Shown: positions 48,001-58,905 of the stretch, in pieces
Numbering within the stretch: the stretch's first letter is position 1
Layout of the letters: every line of letters starts with the position of its first letter
Source: Paramacrobiotus metropolitanus
Lineage: Eukaryota; Tardigrada; Eutardigrada; Parachela; Macrobiotidae
DNA length: 64,000 nucleotides
Direction of reading: 5' to 3'
NCBI RefSeq assembly: GCF_019649055.1
Contig: NW_026570347.1
Coordinates: forward strand, 248,001-312,000
Position numbers and translations under genes: made by a program
The notes under the pieces: generated by a model
Databases searched by the model: none
What the model was told of the DNA's origin: nothing
The model's input: only the letters and a program-made list of their open reading frames with translations

Positions 48001-48130
48001 CAGTGGACGGGATGGATTTCGCGGCAACGGATACCGTGGAGAATACCGTGGGAACGGTAGAGGAAATAATCAGGGAGGACGAACCTTCACTGATTTAAAC
48101 GGGAATCCTGTACCGCAGCTAGTAATTTAA
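45041..48130 (+). pseudogene. Gag of a Ty3/Gypsy-type element, split by a nested MITE
   Basis: The first part (45041-47197) has an acidic, Lys/Glu-rich coiled-coil leader, a proline-rich hinge (residues about 405-430), then a retrotransposon gag domain at about 445-630 (ITKYNGNREEIDSFIIKFRR, LTGEAQQWYNLT, LTERFTDKNRATTALNEL). A one-base slip in CCAAAAGG near 47100 moves the Asn/Gly-rich linker to another frame. A 560-bp MITE then interrupts the gene. Beyond it, 47766-48130 carries the zinc knuckle CDNCEIKGHETRRC and an Arg/Gly/Asn-rich tail. Gag packages element RNA in the cytoplasm. The long coiled-coil N-terminus is more than most Gypsy gags have. Confidence 0.85.
47198..47757. mobile_element. 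560-bp hAT-type MITE nested in gag, with 8-bp target-site duplication
   Basis: The terminal inverted repeats are TAGGGATGGCAA at the left and, reverse-complemented, TAGGGGTGGCAA at the right. The element is flanked by perfect 8-bp copies of CTTTTACT at 47190-47197 and 47758-47765. TIR sequence and duplication length are both typical of hAT transposons. The interior has no coding capacity and carries many subterminal ACTAAAAGT / ACTTTTAGT words in both orientations. Confidence 0.95.
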
Positions 48131-48139
48131 ACCCGCAAG

Positions 48140-49111
48140 GGAACGGCCAGTAAGTCCCGGCTACGCTGTTCCCGTACCTCCGAAACCGCCGGATAAAATT
48201 ATGAATACGGATAATAAGGCGACGAACGCCGAAGGAATAAATATTCACGGATTTACCGTGAACCGCCCTCCACAGAAATACGCCGAAATAAACTTAATAA
48301 CGGCATTAAACGAACCGGAGATTGCACCGGTGCTGACGCACAGCATTCAAGTTGGAGGAATTCCAGTGGACGCAATGATTGACACTGGAGCGGAGACGTC
48401 CTTAATTTCACAACAATTTTGCGAATTAAATAAATTGGAGACGCATAAATTAAAAGCGCCACTTTCCATACGCGGAATAGGCGGCATACATAATTTTCCC
48501 GTGAAAACGCTTGCACAGTGCCCGTCTCCATGGACGAAATAATGACTGGCCATTGCTTCTACGTGAAGCCAACGCAGGATGCCGTTAAAGTCTTACTTGG
48601 ACAGGATTTCCTGCGAAAGCTAAAAATTGTGATAAGTGGAAGTCGCATTGTGGCGACGGAATGGATTCCACCTAACGAAAGAGGGCCAGTAAAGAAAGCT
48701 GCCACGAGCGCAAATGTGGATGCGTACGAAACGCAAAATAATACGGCAGCAGAGATAGTGTCATCTCTCCCTATACCGGTGGCACCGGTCGAGATGCCAC
48801 TATCTCACAACAATAAGGAGCAGCAAGAAGAAAATCCCGATAAAGAGGATCTCGAAGAATTAACGCGAAGAGCTCGGGAATGGTTACGCAAACAGATGTC
48901 GGACAAACCGGCACGTGATTGCACGGATAAAACCATACTTCCCACAAGGAAACCGTACTTCACCCGTCAACAGATAATAGCACCGGATAATCGTGCATAC
49001 GAACCGGACAGCAATAATAGTGTGATCGAGATGTCACCAGAGGAGTTGAAAGAAATGCAGGAAGAAAATGATGTGAAGAAACTCGCGTGGAAACTAATTG
49101 GGTACACGTGA
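48140..49111 (+). pseudogene. Gypsy-type aspartic protease region
   Basis: The frame carries the protease core DAMIDTGAETSLIS (about 48370-48411) and the downstream strand segment around RGIGG. Near 48515 the reading shifts by one base into the frame that continues SMDEIMTGHCFYVKP, VLLGQDFLRKL and an acidic linker to a stop at 49109-49111. DTGA is the catalytic triad variant of LTR-element proteases, and the protein would act as a dimer. The frameshift makes this copy non-functional. Confidence 0.8.
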
Positions 49112-50979
49112 CGGCAGTAGTACAAAGCATCATATCGATACAGGTGACGCTAAACCTGTAGTGCCCGCCACACCGTACAAGCTGGAAGGGAAAAGAATAT
49201 ATTTCGGAGCACGTAAAGGACATGTTAGCGAAAGGCGTCATACGACCATCAAAGTCAGCATGGAGTTTTCCAGTGGTACTAGCGATAAAACATAACGCAG
49301 ATGGACATCGTCTAGCCGGTTGGCAGAATACGAGATTCTGTGTCAACTATATTCACGCGCAAAAATAACTATCCCTTGCCAAACCCCGATGAACTACTGG
49401 AAGCCGTGGCCGGCAACGCACTTTTCTTCACTTTCGACTGTCACCAAGGATTTTGGCAAATTCCTATGGACGAGGAATCGAGACAAAAGACAGCCTTTAT
49501 AACGCAGGATGGACTTTACGAATTTACGAGGATGCCTTTCGGCGTCTGTAATGGTCCTGCGACCTTCCAAGCTGCGATGGATACCACGATACAACCATTA
49601 AAGGCGATGGGATTAAAAGGAATTTTCGCATTTTTAGACGATCTAATATGCGCCTGCAAAGACTTGATAGATGGCATAATGAAATTACGAGCATTATTCG
49701 AATGTTTACGTAAATCTGGCTTTACGCTAAAGCCATCGAAATGCCACATCGCCAAGGAGGAACTTCATTTCCTCGGACACATCGTATCAAAGGAAGGAAT
49801 AAAGTGGATCCGGAGAAAATCAACGCGATTAACGCAAGGAAAAAGCCGACTGACGAAAAGTCGCTACGCTCTTTCCTTGGATTCGCGGATTATTACCGGA
49901 AATTCATCCACCATTACGCCAATAAAACGCGTAATTTATACGATTTACTGAAAGGCGGAAAAGACATCAAGGCCGACTGGAATGAGAAACACGACGAAGA
50001 GTTTGAACGACTCAAACATCTTCTCACCAACGCGCCAATTTTAGTAAAATTCGATCCGGAAAAACGCGTGGTTATAGAATGCGACGCTAGCTACGTGGGA
50101 ATTGGAGCGATTCTCAGCCAGGATGGAAAACCGGTGGCTTACGCAAGCCGTGTGCTAAAAGACGCTGAGAAGAAATACGCACCTACGGAGCTGGAGTGTC
50201 ACCCTGTCGTATTCGCTGTAAATAAATTTAGACATTATGTTGATTACAGTGAATTTACCGGCAAAACGGACCATCAAGCATTGGCAAATCTCTTACGATC
50301 GACGTCGAAACGGGATGGAATTAATCCGCGACTTACACGCTGGGCATATTCCCTTCATGGTAGACAGTTTACGAGTAAACTCTTTGAAAAGATTACGAAA
50401 ATCTTAAAAATTGAACGACACCTTGGATGCGCATACCACCCGGAAGAACGCGGTTTAGTTGAGCGGCAGATGCGTAGCATAGCAGATTCACTCGCGATGT
50501 ACGTGCAAAGAGGACATTTACGAAACTGGGATCGCGGAAAACTGCGGAAAATTCCCAAATTACGAATAAAGTTGCCAATTAAACCAGCGGAATCAAATAC
50601 TCGTAACGAACACGAGTGGGAAAATGTGGAAGAAGAAACTCTAGGTGTTACGATAGCACCGCAACAGCAAAAAATTCCCATACCGCAGGCAACGGAAAAA
50701 GTAAAGGAATCCACGCCTAAGCATAATAGCGATAAATCACAAGAAGTGATAAACGCCATCGATACCGTGCCGGATAAATCAGCTGAAATTATTGATGGGC
50801 CTAAACGCAAAAGCCCCAACGAAATGTTGACAGCGCCTCTGAATACAAATTTAGAGGATGAGCATGAGAACCAGCTGAAACGCATAATTTTACGCCCTAG
50901 GAAAATGATTAATTATTCTAAATTACATAAAACGGGCAGAACGGCACGTGTTAATTCTATGAATATTTTCTATCGATAA
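49112..50979 (+). pseudogene. Gypsy-type reverse transcriptase, RNase H and integrase remnant with internal deletion
   Basis: The start of the RT (HHIDTGDAKPV, 49130-49165) is followed by shifted frames. From about 49345 the RT is clear: NYPLPNPDELL, GFWQIPMDEESRQKTAF, RMPFGVCNGPATFQ and the active-site FLDDLI (Phe in place of the usual Tyr/Val-Asp-Asp context). After another shift near 49800 come the thumb (SLRSFLGFADYYRKFI) and RNase H (FDPEKRVVIECDASYVGIGA; ELECHPVVFAVNKFRHYV). At about 50350, RWAYSLHGRQFTSKLF joins RNase H straight to the second half of the integrase core (CAYHPEERGLVERQMR), so the tether, HHCC domain and first catalytic Asp are gone. A lysine-rich tail ends at 50979. Confidence 0.85.
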
Positions 50980-51045
50980 TTACCGGGAAATATTTACGTG
51001 GACTAGTTGGAATTATTTTATGTTATCTTTGTCGTCCAGAATAAC

Positions 51046-53219
51046 ATGGATCGAGAGCAGAATCAGGATCAACGACCTGTCCCGATTCCATCACGTGGAC
51101 GCGGACCAAGACGGGGACCACCCCCGATGAATCGTGGAGGATATTTTAATCCACCACTACGCAGTCCTTACATCTACGATCCGCGAAATGCAGCACAAGA
51201 AATTCAAGTGCCGATACGACTCCCGAGTGTCTCGCTGACACATCAGCAAAACCCATATCAGCAGAGAAGTGGCACTGTGACAGTTCCTCTAACGCCAGTT
51301 ATTGTGCTGTAGGAAGCACCACCAGTGACACACGCGCAACGAGCACAGCAACAGTGGATCAACTCGCAACGAAGCGTCCCGAGGCCGATTTATACGATTG
51401 CCGTCACATCTGCAACGAATACCACTACAACAACTACGGCTACTTCTACATGTACGGCCACGCGCCCAGCGTCAGTGTCACGTCAATCAAGTGGAGAGAC
51501 TGTCCAGATTATGGCTGATTTACGCGCATAGAATCCACGAGACCGTATACGAATTACCGGGCTACCTAATACTGACGAACAGTATCGCCGGCAAATTATG
51601 GAAGAATTACGCGCGGAATTAAACGCTCAGATGCGACAGCCAGGACAGATTGAAGCGTTCATCAAACAATCCGACGATCCAATGAATGAATCAATTACGT
51701 TGCGTATTCCTACGAAAAAAATGAATCGCCGTCGAAAAGTGACAGAGGAAAAGTCTACACAGACTAAAATTCAGAAGTTGGATGAAGTGATGCAGTCTCG
51801 AGATTCAGAAATTCCTTCGGAACTGTCTTCAGTCCCTGTTTCACGCGCATCGACACCAGCACGATCTGAATCCCGCATTCGACATGCCGACGAACGGCAG
51901 TACGACATTCCACAAATTACCCAGGCAATTGTTGCTATCGAGGAGTGCATTGAAACAGTCAAGAAACGAAAACGTAAGCCTTCCATGGCTTACCTGAAAG
52001 AGCAATATCGCCAATGGGAAAAAGATATTCATAATCGTAAAGCGGATATGAAATTATTCAAGTACGCACTGAAACAAGGAGTGCAGCGTGGAACGATTTT
52101 GTAAACATATAACGACTGGCAGACAGATGCAGCTTACGTGAATCCAGAGTCAAGGCAACGTGGTCACGAAGACTACACGATGGACACGCCACACAGAACT
52201 GAAGAGGCGATTATAAAGGCTTTAAAAGAAATTCGAAATCCAAAGGGATCCACTTACGACGAAATTTTACGACATTTAAACGCCGTTTTCCAGTACCTGC
52301 AGTAGACTGGATTCAACAACAGCAAAATGTCCGTCGAGCGGTGGATGCCCTGGTTGAACAACATTCGACGGAAGTTATACGCCAGAGAAATAATCCAGAG
52401 CCACGTTATGCCTTAATGGCATCACGCAGACAACGATTGTCTGGCCTGATTGGAACACCGGCGAATAAAATTCCAAAAACACCATATGGTCCAGATGTAC
52501 GCCCAGCACCAACGACGCATAAGCGATATTCTAACGCCGTGATAGAACCCAAACGTCGTTACGATACAACATCATCTGGCGAGGGGAATACATCTGTAAT
52601 TTTATTGGATGAACCACAATCTGAACCGCGACGAAGTGAAAGAATTAGCCAGCGTACGCAACGCTCGGCCCGGCTGACACAGACAGCACCGGAACCACTT
52701 CCTGGAACATCCAGACCACCAGTCGCGAGAAAAGCAAACCGTCGAACAAACCCGCACGATCCCTTGTCTCCCGCAAGTTCACATAGTGCAGCACTTTCAG
52801 TGGATGCACCGGTATTCATTTCTACGGATAATATTACTCAGGCGATACGAATCGTCGAAAATACGCAAAGCCGACCTACAGCCATCAGAATTTGGGAGGC
52901 AATACGTGCACAGCCAGGAATGAGTGGAATTGCGCGAGAAAGAGTCCAAGAAGAACTGGAACTGCACGCCAGAAATGCACGTCTCGTGGAACGATACTAC
53001 GGCAGCTGGGAAGCAGTTTATCAGCAACCGTGCAGCATTACGAATCGAATAAATGCAGATTTTGAAAATCCTTTCTTTTGGACGGAGGCTGTTAATCGCG
53101 CCATCAGAGACATTCGTCACCCTAATGGATCGACAATCCGAAAGATTTTTAATTATTTACAAATTTATATCATCAATGGATTGCCGAATAACACTGAAAA
53201 TCAAATTGAAATACGGTAG
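51046..53219 (+). pseudogene. unidentified ORF block: Arg/Gly-Pro-rich leader and repeated winged-helix-like modules
   Basis: One frame runs from an ATG at 51046 to about 52290, interrupted only by TAG 51310, TAG 51529, TAA 52102 and TAG 52303. It then shifts once and continues 52306-53219. The leader is RGRGPRRGPPP-like and followed by Thr- and Ser-rich stretches. Two paired modules follow. Module A reads ITQAIVAIEECIETVKKRKR...ALKQGVQRGTIL (51919-52101) and again from ITQAIRIVENTQSRP (52840). Module B reads EEAIIKALKEIRNPKGST (52210) and again TEAVNRAIRDIRHPNGST (53085). ALKQGVQRGTIL and the PxGST element resemble linker-histone (H15) winged helices. Codon style is like the adjacent pol, so this may be an extra ORF of that element. 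Family assignment is inference. Confidence 0.4.
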
Positions 53220-53285
53220 CAGATGAACTGGATTACGAAGAAGACGATGGCCGATATAAGACGGCTGGAAGGAAGTAGACAAAGA

Positions 53286-53404
53286 AAACGTTACGATTGG
53301 CTGACGAACAGCCTGTTTCTGTCTATTACGCCCAACTGAAAGAATTATACAGAGGAAACGCTATGATTGGCTGACGAACAGCCTGCAGCTGTCTACCACG
53401 CCCA
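53286..53404. repeat. direct repeat, two 49-bp copies with 70-bp period
   Basis: 53286-53334 and 53356-53404 share GATTGGCTGACGAACAGCCT and the flanking AAACG...ACGCCCA, with five or so substitutions. The repeat is in the gap between the two uncharacterised ORF blocks and contains an inverted CCAAT word. Confidence 0.85.
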
Positions 53405-53493
53405 CGAATTTCATGAATGACCGAGACGCACGTGTTTGGCGAACGGCAAAATCCGCATGAAAATCAGTCCTTCATCTGCATAGCCGGCAGACA

Positions 53494-54461
53494 GTGAATA
53501 TTTTTGAATATGTTTTCTTTACTGGTAAAATGGCGTATAAGATTGAAAAGTTCCACGAAAACTGCGAACGATGCCAGAAGAATGGCGAACGACCATGCGT
53601 ACGACATTTGTTGTCCGGATTGACGGAACCGCAGAAAGTGGCAGAACTCTTCTATGAAGCCATCTTTGGGAACGTGACGGCTTACCTGGAGTTTATTCGT
53701 CCAGAGTATTGGGAGAGTCCGCACAACAACGAGAACTTCCGCGAACGAGTCATCGTGGAAACGCACATGCGAATTCGACGGACGGAAGAGCGCTGGAGGG
53801 ATATTGAACGCCCACCATCACAGCCAACTGAAAAGCCGAAAGCAGGTACGCTGCCGATTTTTAATTTGGCTCAGTTCGCGAAATCTACGCAGGAACCCGC
53901 AGCCCCACGACACCCATCCATCGACAAACGAGTGGAGAATATGCCGGCGCTGATGAAACGCATCACCGAAACGGAGCCAGTCATCCAGGATGTCACAGCT
54001 ACATTCCGTAGATGGGGACGAACCCGAGAACCCGTCGTCTATAACGAGCAGATCGCCAACAAAGCGATCTTGAAAAGTTCTCATCAGCGCCGAACGTTTT
54101 TATGGATCCGAAATTGCAACCTCCTACGATGTAGAAGGATGATTCGTGTGACGAACACACGAATCCGCGCATTTCACAACACCCATCTATGTTGGGTATT
54201 CATTTTGGATATGGCACCATTACGACGCAAGCGGAGCGACTGCAGAGAGCTTTGAATCTGCGGAACGTCGATGACGTAACGGAAACTGCCCTGAAAAAGA
54301 TGGTGCTGAGTTTCCATTCCTTTTACCAGAAGTCGGAATTGGACAAAGTCGTTCAGGAACAGAATACTCCAGGGCTGAAATTCTCGGAACGGAGTAAGGA
54401 AAAGAAGCGGAGTATGCGTACTAAACGGAACGACGCCGTCACAATATGCAAACACAGCTGA
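53494..54461 (+). pseudogene. unidentified ORF following the winged-helix-like block
   Basis: The first frame (53494-54100) begins with a Lys/Glu- and Cys-containing segment (KFHENCERCQKNGERPCVRH), then LSGLTEPQKVAELFYEAIFG, EYWESPHNNENFRERVIVET and RTEERWRDIERPPSQP. Near 54100 the coherent sequence passes to another frame (54189-54461): LGIHFGYGTITTQAERLQRA, TALKKMVLSFHSFYQKSELD, ending Lys/Arg-rich. I recognise no family. Base composition and Arg/Pro-rich style match the preceding block, so it is probably part of the same decayed element. Confidence 0.35.
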
Positions 54462-54516
54462 CCCGCGAACGAATCGGAGTTCCTCTGCAGACTCCAGATG
54501 CAGAATGGCTCGTGTC

Positions 54517-54578
54517 CATTCATTTCGGCCACCATTCATTTCGGCTGTCATTCATTTCGGCTGCCATTCATTTCGGCT
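54517..54578. repeat. 16-bp tandem repeat, four copies
   Basis: CATTCATTTCGGC occurs at 54517, 54533, 54549 and 54565, with a variable 3-nt spacer. It begins about 55 bp after the stop of the preceding ORF. Confidence 0.95.
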
Positions 54579-54589
54579 AACACTGAGAG

Positions 54590-55081
54590 GACATTTTGCA
54601 GTTGACGTTACAGCAACACCACTACGTTAATGCAACTGTCTTAGATATTAAATACGTATGGCAGTATTCATACATCGGTATTTATGATTAGAATTATTAC
54701 GCGACCATACTGATTTTTAGTAATTACCTAAGTACAGTACAATCACTACAATACCACAAATTACTGTACTTTTAACACAATTGTCATTTGTCCTACCACC
54801 CGCAATAATACCGCTAGAAGCCTACGGGTACTACACAACTTTCGTGCAGTTCGAAATGAGCGGGATAACAAACCTAGCTGTAATAATTGCGCACGGGCGG
54901 CTCCGATGAGTTCGATTTTGGTATATCAGTGTACTGTACTTATGCTCTCATTGACTGCCATATTCGCAATTCGAATTCACTCGGCAGTTGGACTTCTGTT
55001 TCATTTTTTAATACGGATAAAGTTAAAATCAACTTTGCTGTTTTTGTACAACTAAGCGACTTATTAGTGCTAGCGAAAATA
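54590..55081. other. no gene, upstream flank of the FLYWCH/MULE element
   Basis: AT-rich DNA with no coding support. The open frame of the transposase extends back to 54887, but the stretch before 55082 is not FLYWCH-like. Confidence 0.5.
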
Positions 55082-57168
55082 ATGGGCGAAGTAACGTTTT
55101 CTCAGACTAACCGCAAGGGAAAAGTGTTGATTTACAATGGATATGAGTATATTGAATCGTGGAAACGGGGAGATGTGAGAACGGAGCAGTGTCAAAACTG
55201 GCGTTGTAGAGAGAAGGACCAGTGTAATGCTCGCCTGCTTTATGTTAATGGAAAAGCCACCGAACGCGACCAACACTCCCACGCTCCGGACGTTGTAAAG
55301 GTCAGAGCAAAGTCGGCAAGGCAGGTTCTGAAAGCCCGTGCAGCGACAACACTGGAAAGACCACGGCAGATAATTGACGAAATTCGCGCCGATATTCCGC
55401 TTACCGTGGCCGTTAAAATGACATCATACGATGCCCTTGCGCAGACCGTTGTACGTCAAAGGAAGGCGGCTGGTATTCCCGCGACACGTGTCAACACTCT
55501 CGCAGATATTGATGGAGGCTACTTTCTGAAAGAAAATACGCGTGGGGAGTCGATTCTTATTGCTGATACCGGACGGGAAGATCAGCACAGAATCATTGTA
55601 TTCGGAGACCCTAAATGTATTGATCACCTTGCAAACGCAGCTGTTGGGCTCAGTGACGGAACTTTCAGCGTGAGCCCGCCCATCTTCTCACAGCTGTACA
55701 CTGTCCACGCGAATGTATGTGGAGCGGCAACACCTCTCATATACGGATTGCTTCCTAATAAATGCGAGCTAACATACCGCCGATTTTTCATCATCATTCA
55801 TGATCTGCTGCTGGGAAAAAGGCGACCGGGTGCGATTGGGCCGGAATATATGCTCATGGATTTCGAGCAGTCCTCAATTATCGCATTTCGAGCTGTTTTC
55901 CGGTGTCAAAATTAAGAGGTACAGAAAAAAACAAGAATAAAAAACTAGCACACTTTAAAAAATAATTTAAAATAAGTGAATAAATGGTAAAAATCATAAT
56001 CTTAAATCATGTTTTTATCTAAAAAAGTCTCATTAATTTTAAGCCTAAATAGAATATTTTTTGAATAGATTTCTAATGAACTGCACTGAACCTCGAATTA
56101 TTGTAAGGTATGATGGCTAAAAAAAACATTACAATACATAATAACAAAATATGAAAAAGCTGTGGAAATTTGTTAAATTTTATTAAATTTTTGTAAAGGT
56201 TTTAATCAAATTTTAATTACCGAATAATCATATTTTGATGCGAAAATGTTTCTGTTTAAACAAATTTTGTCGTTAATTTTTCCGATTTAAGTGCGTCATT
56301 ATATTAAAAAAAATTTTTAATAATATATTGATTAATATTAAATATAACGTGTAAAAAAATTTAGAACTTTAGTTGCATTGCAACAGTTTATAGTAATATA
56401 GCGTTTTGTAGTTATAAAACAATAAGGTCTCAATTATCAACAATTTATAAAAATTGATCAATAAATCAAAAACGTCAGTTTTAGCCATTTTTAATTTATG
56501 TTAAATGAATTTAACGAATACTTTAACCCGGTTATGGTTTAGGTTGCAATTTTCATTTTGGGCAAAGCGTTTACCGAAAACCCGTCAATCTGGGGCCTGC
56601 ATATGCCACTGATCCAGAATTCAGCTTGTGTTGTCGCATGCTTCTCGCACTGGCATTTGTCCCAGTCAAAGATGTTCAGCGTGTGCTCGCGGATCTGCTA
56701 AAAATACCGGATTTTCCGTTCAAGCATGGCGACGCTTTTATTGATTATTTGCGAACAACCTACATCGGCCACACCGCATTCGTGATTTCAACAAACAAGT
56801 GCATTATCACCAAACCGTTATTCCCAGTTGAATTCTGGAATTGCTGGGATCGGCTGGAAAACGATATTCATCGCACAACGAATCGGCTTGAAGCGTGGCA
56901 CCACGCTTTTTCGGATGTAGTGAACAGAGACCATCCCGGCATCTATACTTTTCATGACCTTTTGGCAAGCGAAATCACCCACCAGCAAACAGAGGTTGCG
57001 TTGCGAATGCCAGGTGCTGAACCGAGGCAGAAGAAAAAATATGTTGAGGTCACCAAGCGACTTAAAAATATCGCTTCCAGCTACGGCCAAATGGACGGTG
57101 CGGATTACCTAAGAGCGGTGGCTACGAATCTGGAGATCATGTTAGGAAAACGTACTGAACCACTGTAA
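55082..57168 (+). pseudogene. FLYWCH zinc finger + MULE-type transposase, split by AT-rich DNA
   Basis: From the ATG at 55082, residues about 3-66 form a FLYWCH-type finger: GKVLIYNGYEYIESWKRG, C-x-x-W-x-C (CQNWRC), CNAR and HSH. The MULE transposase core follows: DGTFSVSPPIFSQLYTVHAN, PLIYGLLPNKCELTYRRFF and YMLMDFEQSSIIAFRAVF, which holds a catalytic acidic residue. A two-base loss (VFPG-type motif read as VFR) shifts the frame near 55896, and AT-rich DNA occupies 55916-56551. The family sequence resumes at about 56552 as CNFHFGQSVYRKPVNLG and runs to the stop at 57168, ending with a LEAWHHAFS motif. MULE transposases cut and paste Mutator-type elements. TIRs were not found. Confidence 0.8.
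55916..56551 (+). other. AT-rich 636-bp interruption of the transposase gene
   Basis: Base composition drops sharply to mostly A and T between the KIK codons and the GCNFHFGQ codons. AG|GTACAG at the start and TTTAG|G at the end look like splice sites, but the phase does not fit without the neighbouring frameshift. It is therefore either an intron in a damaged copy or an inserted AT-rich element. Confidence 0.6.
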
Positions 57169-58512
57169 TTCATCACTTGCTCGGTTTCATATCATGTGCG
57201 CGTTTTTTTTCTCATGATATTATTGCGGGTTTCGTTTATTATGCGTTAAAGTTGTTGTGCGCCGAAAATTCGAAGTGAATCTAGTTGCAGTACAACCAGT
57301 CTTATACGGTACATTTAGCAATGTTATGCATTTATCCTGTATGAAGTTTTTTCGGGAATTTTGTACTGTTTTTGCTTTGTTATTTGTGGGCATCAGTTGG
57401 GCTGTGTAGTAAGTACTACTATGTTTGTGCGGTATCACTTTACTATTACGGATAAAATAACTCGCTACTAAGTAAGTAGGTATACTTGTATACGTACAAG
57501 TGAAAATTGATTGGAAATTAAAAATAAAATTTATCAATACGTTAAGGAGCTACTCTGTATATGTACGGTATCTACGTATATACGTACGCGTACTACCACA
57601 GTAGGAGCAAGCACAATACGTATAAGTATGCTACGTTATTTCAAAATGTCAAAACTTAAAATAAAGCAAAATATTACAAAATCTGAAAATTGGGCGAAAT
57701 ATAAAGCATGTGTCATTATGACCGATGTTGTTCGAATGTTTCGTGATATTCTCAATAATTAATTTTACTTTTTTCTAGCTTTAATTTTACGTAGATTTTG
57801 TTACGGTTATAATGCACTCACAAATCCGCATGCTGCGCGAGACTTACAAGCTTATACAGTAAAAAGTTTTCATGTACAGTGAACAGTTTATTTGCCTCCA
57901 CAAAAATTCTTCAAATGGTTGTACCAAGCCGATCATCCGCACACTTACGTGACCGATAACAGTTTGCACTTTGCCTCAGACAGCCGCTCTATCTTTAACA
58001 TCGCGGTTGGCATTCTGGGCTTTTGGGAAATACATTAAATATCAAAAATGAAATCAATATTGCACACATACTTTACCAAATAAGATGAAGTTCTGTGTAT
58101 GGAAGTTACACGTGCCGCTCTACTACAGTGTTTTTGTGTAGTTCTAATAATGACAGTGAATATCTGCGGTTATACAAATGCAATGGGATTTTATATCGCA
58201 CACTGATTTGAAGTACGTAATAAATAATTAATCAAGTTTCTATTCGCACTTAAGTATTTAGTAGTAACATTTGGCTTCGTTTGTTGCTGATACATGTGAG
58301 AATCGGTGTATGTTAACGGTAAGAATATTTAACATCATAACATTTGACTCCGTTTGTTGCTGAAATATGTGAGAATTGGTGAGCATTAACGGTAACAATA
58401 CTTAACTGAAAAAAGAACATAGCTCATCAATGGAAATGTTAAGATACGATTTCTACAGGAGGACAGGAACGTAATCATCTTACGTAAAGTTTTTCAAGTA
58501 ACTGAGAACACA
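57169..58512. other. non-coding, AT-rich
   Basis: There is no gene signal. CATTTGGCTTCGTTTGTTGCTGA-like text occurs twice around 58267 and 58340, spaced about 73 bp, a short degenerate direct repeat. Confidence 0.5.
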
Positions 58513-58514
58513 TT

Positions 58515-58905
58515 ACGAGAAAATAAAAAATAAGAAGAAATGAGACATAAAGAAACGAGAAATTGAAAATGAGAAATGAGGATTTAGAAATGAAACTAGA
58601 TACGAGAAATTGAAAACGAAAAATGAGGAATGAGAAATGAGGTACAAGGAATGAGAAATGAGGTACGAGCAATGTGGAATGAGGAATGAGAAGTGATATA
58701 TTAGAAGTGAGTTAAGCAATGAGAAATGAGGAATGAGAAATGAGGTATCAGGAATGAGACAAGCAATGAGAAATGAGAAATGAGAAATGAGGTATGAAGT
58801 ACGAGAAATGAGGTACGAGCAATGAGGAATGAGGAATGACATATTAGAAATGAGTCAAGCAATGAGAAATGAGAAAGGAAGTATGAGGAATGAACACTGA
58901 TGTAC
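58515..58905. repeat. purine-rich minisatellite
   Basis: About 390 bp consist of degenerate GAAATGAG / GGAATGAGA units, almost pure purine on the plus strand. The minus-strand open frame there is only an artefact of the repeat (Phe-Leu-Ile-Pro-His-Phe-Ser). Confidence 0.95.

Noticed and set aside
58475-58842. Repetitive 109-codon minus-strand frame (Phe/Leu/Ile/Ser-rich)
   Set aside because: It is generated by the purine-rich minisatellite and not a transmembrane protein.
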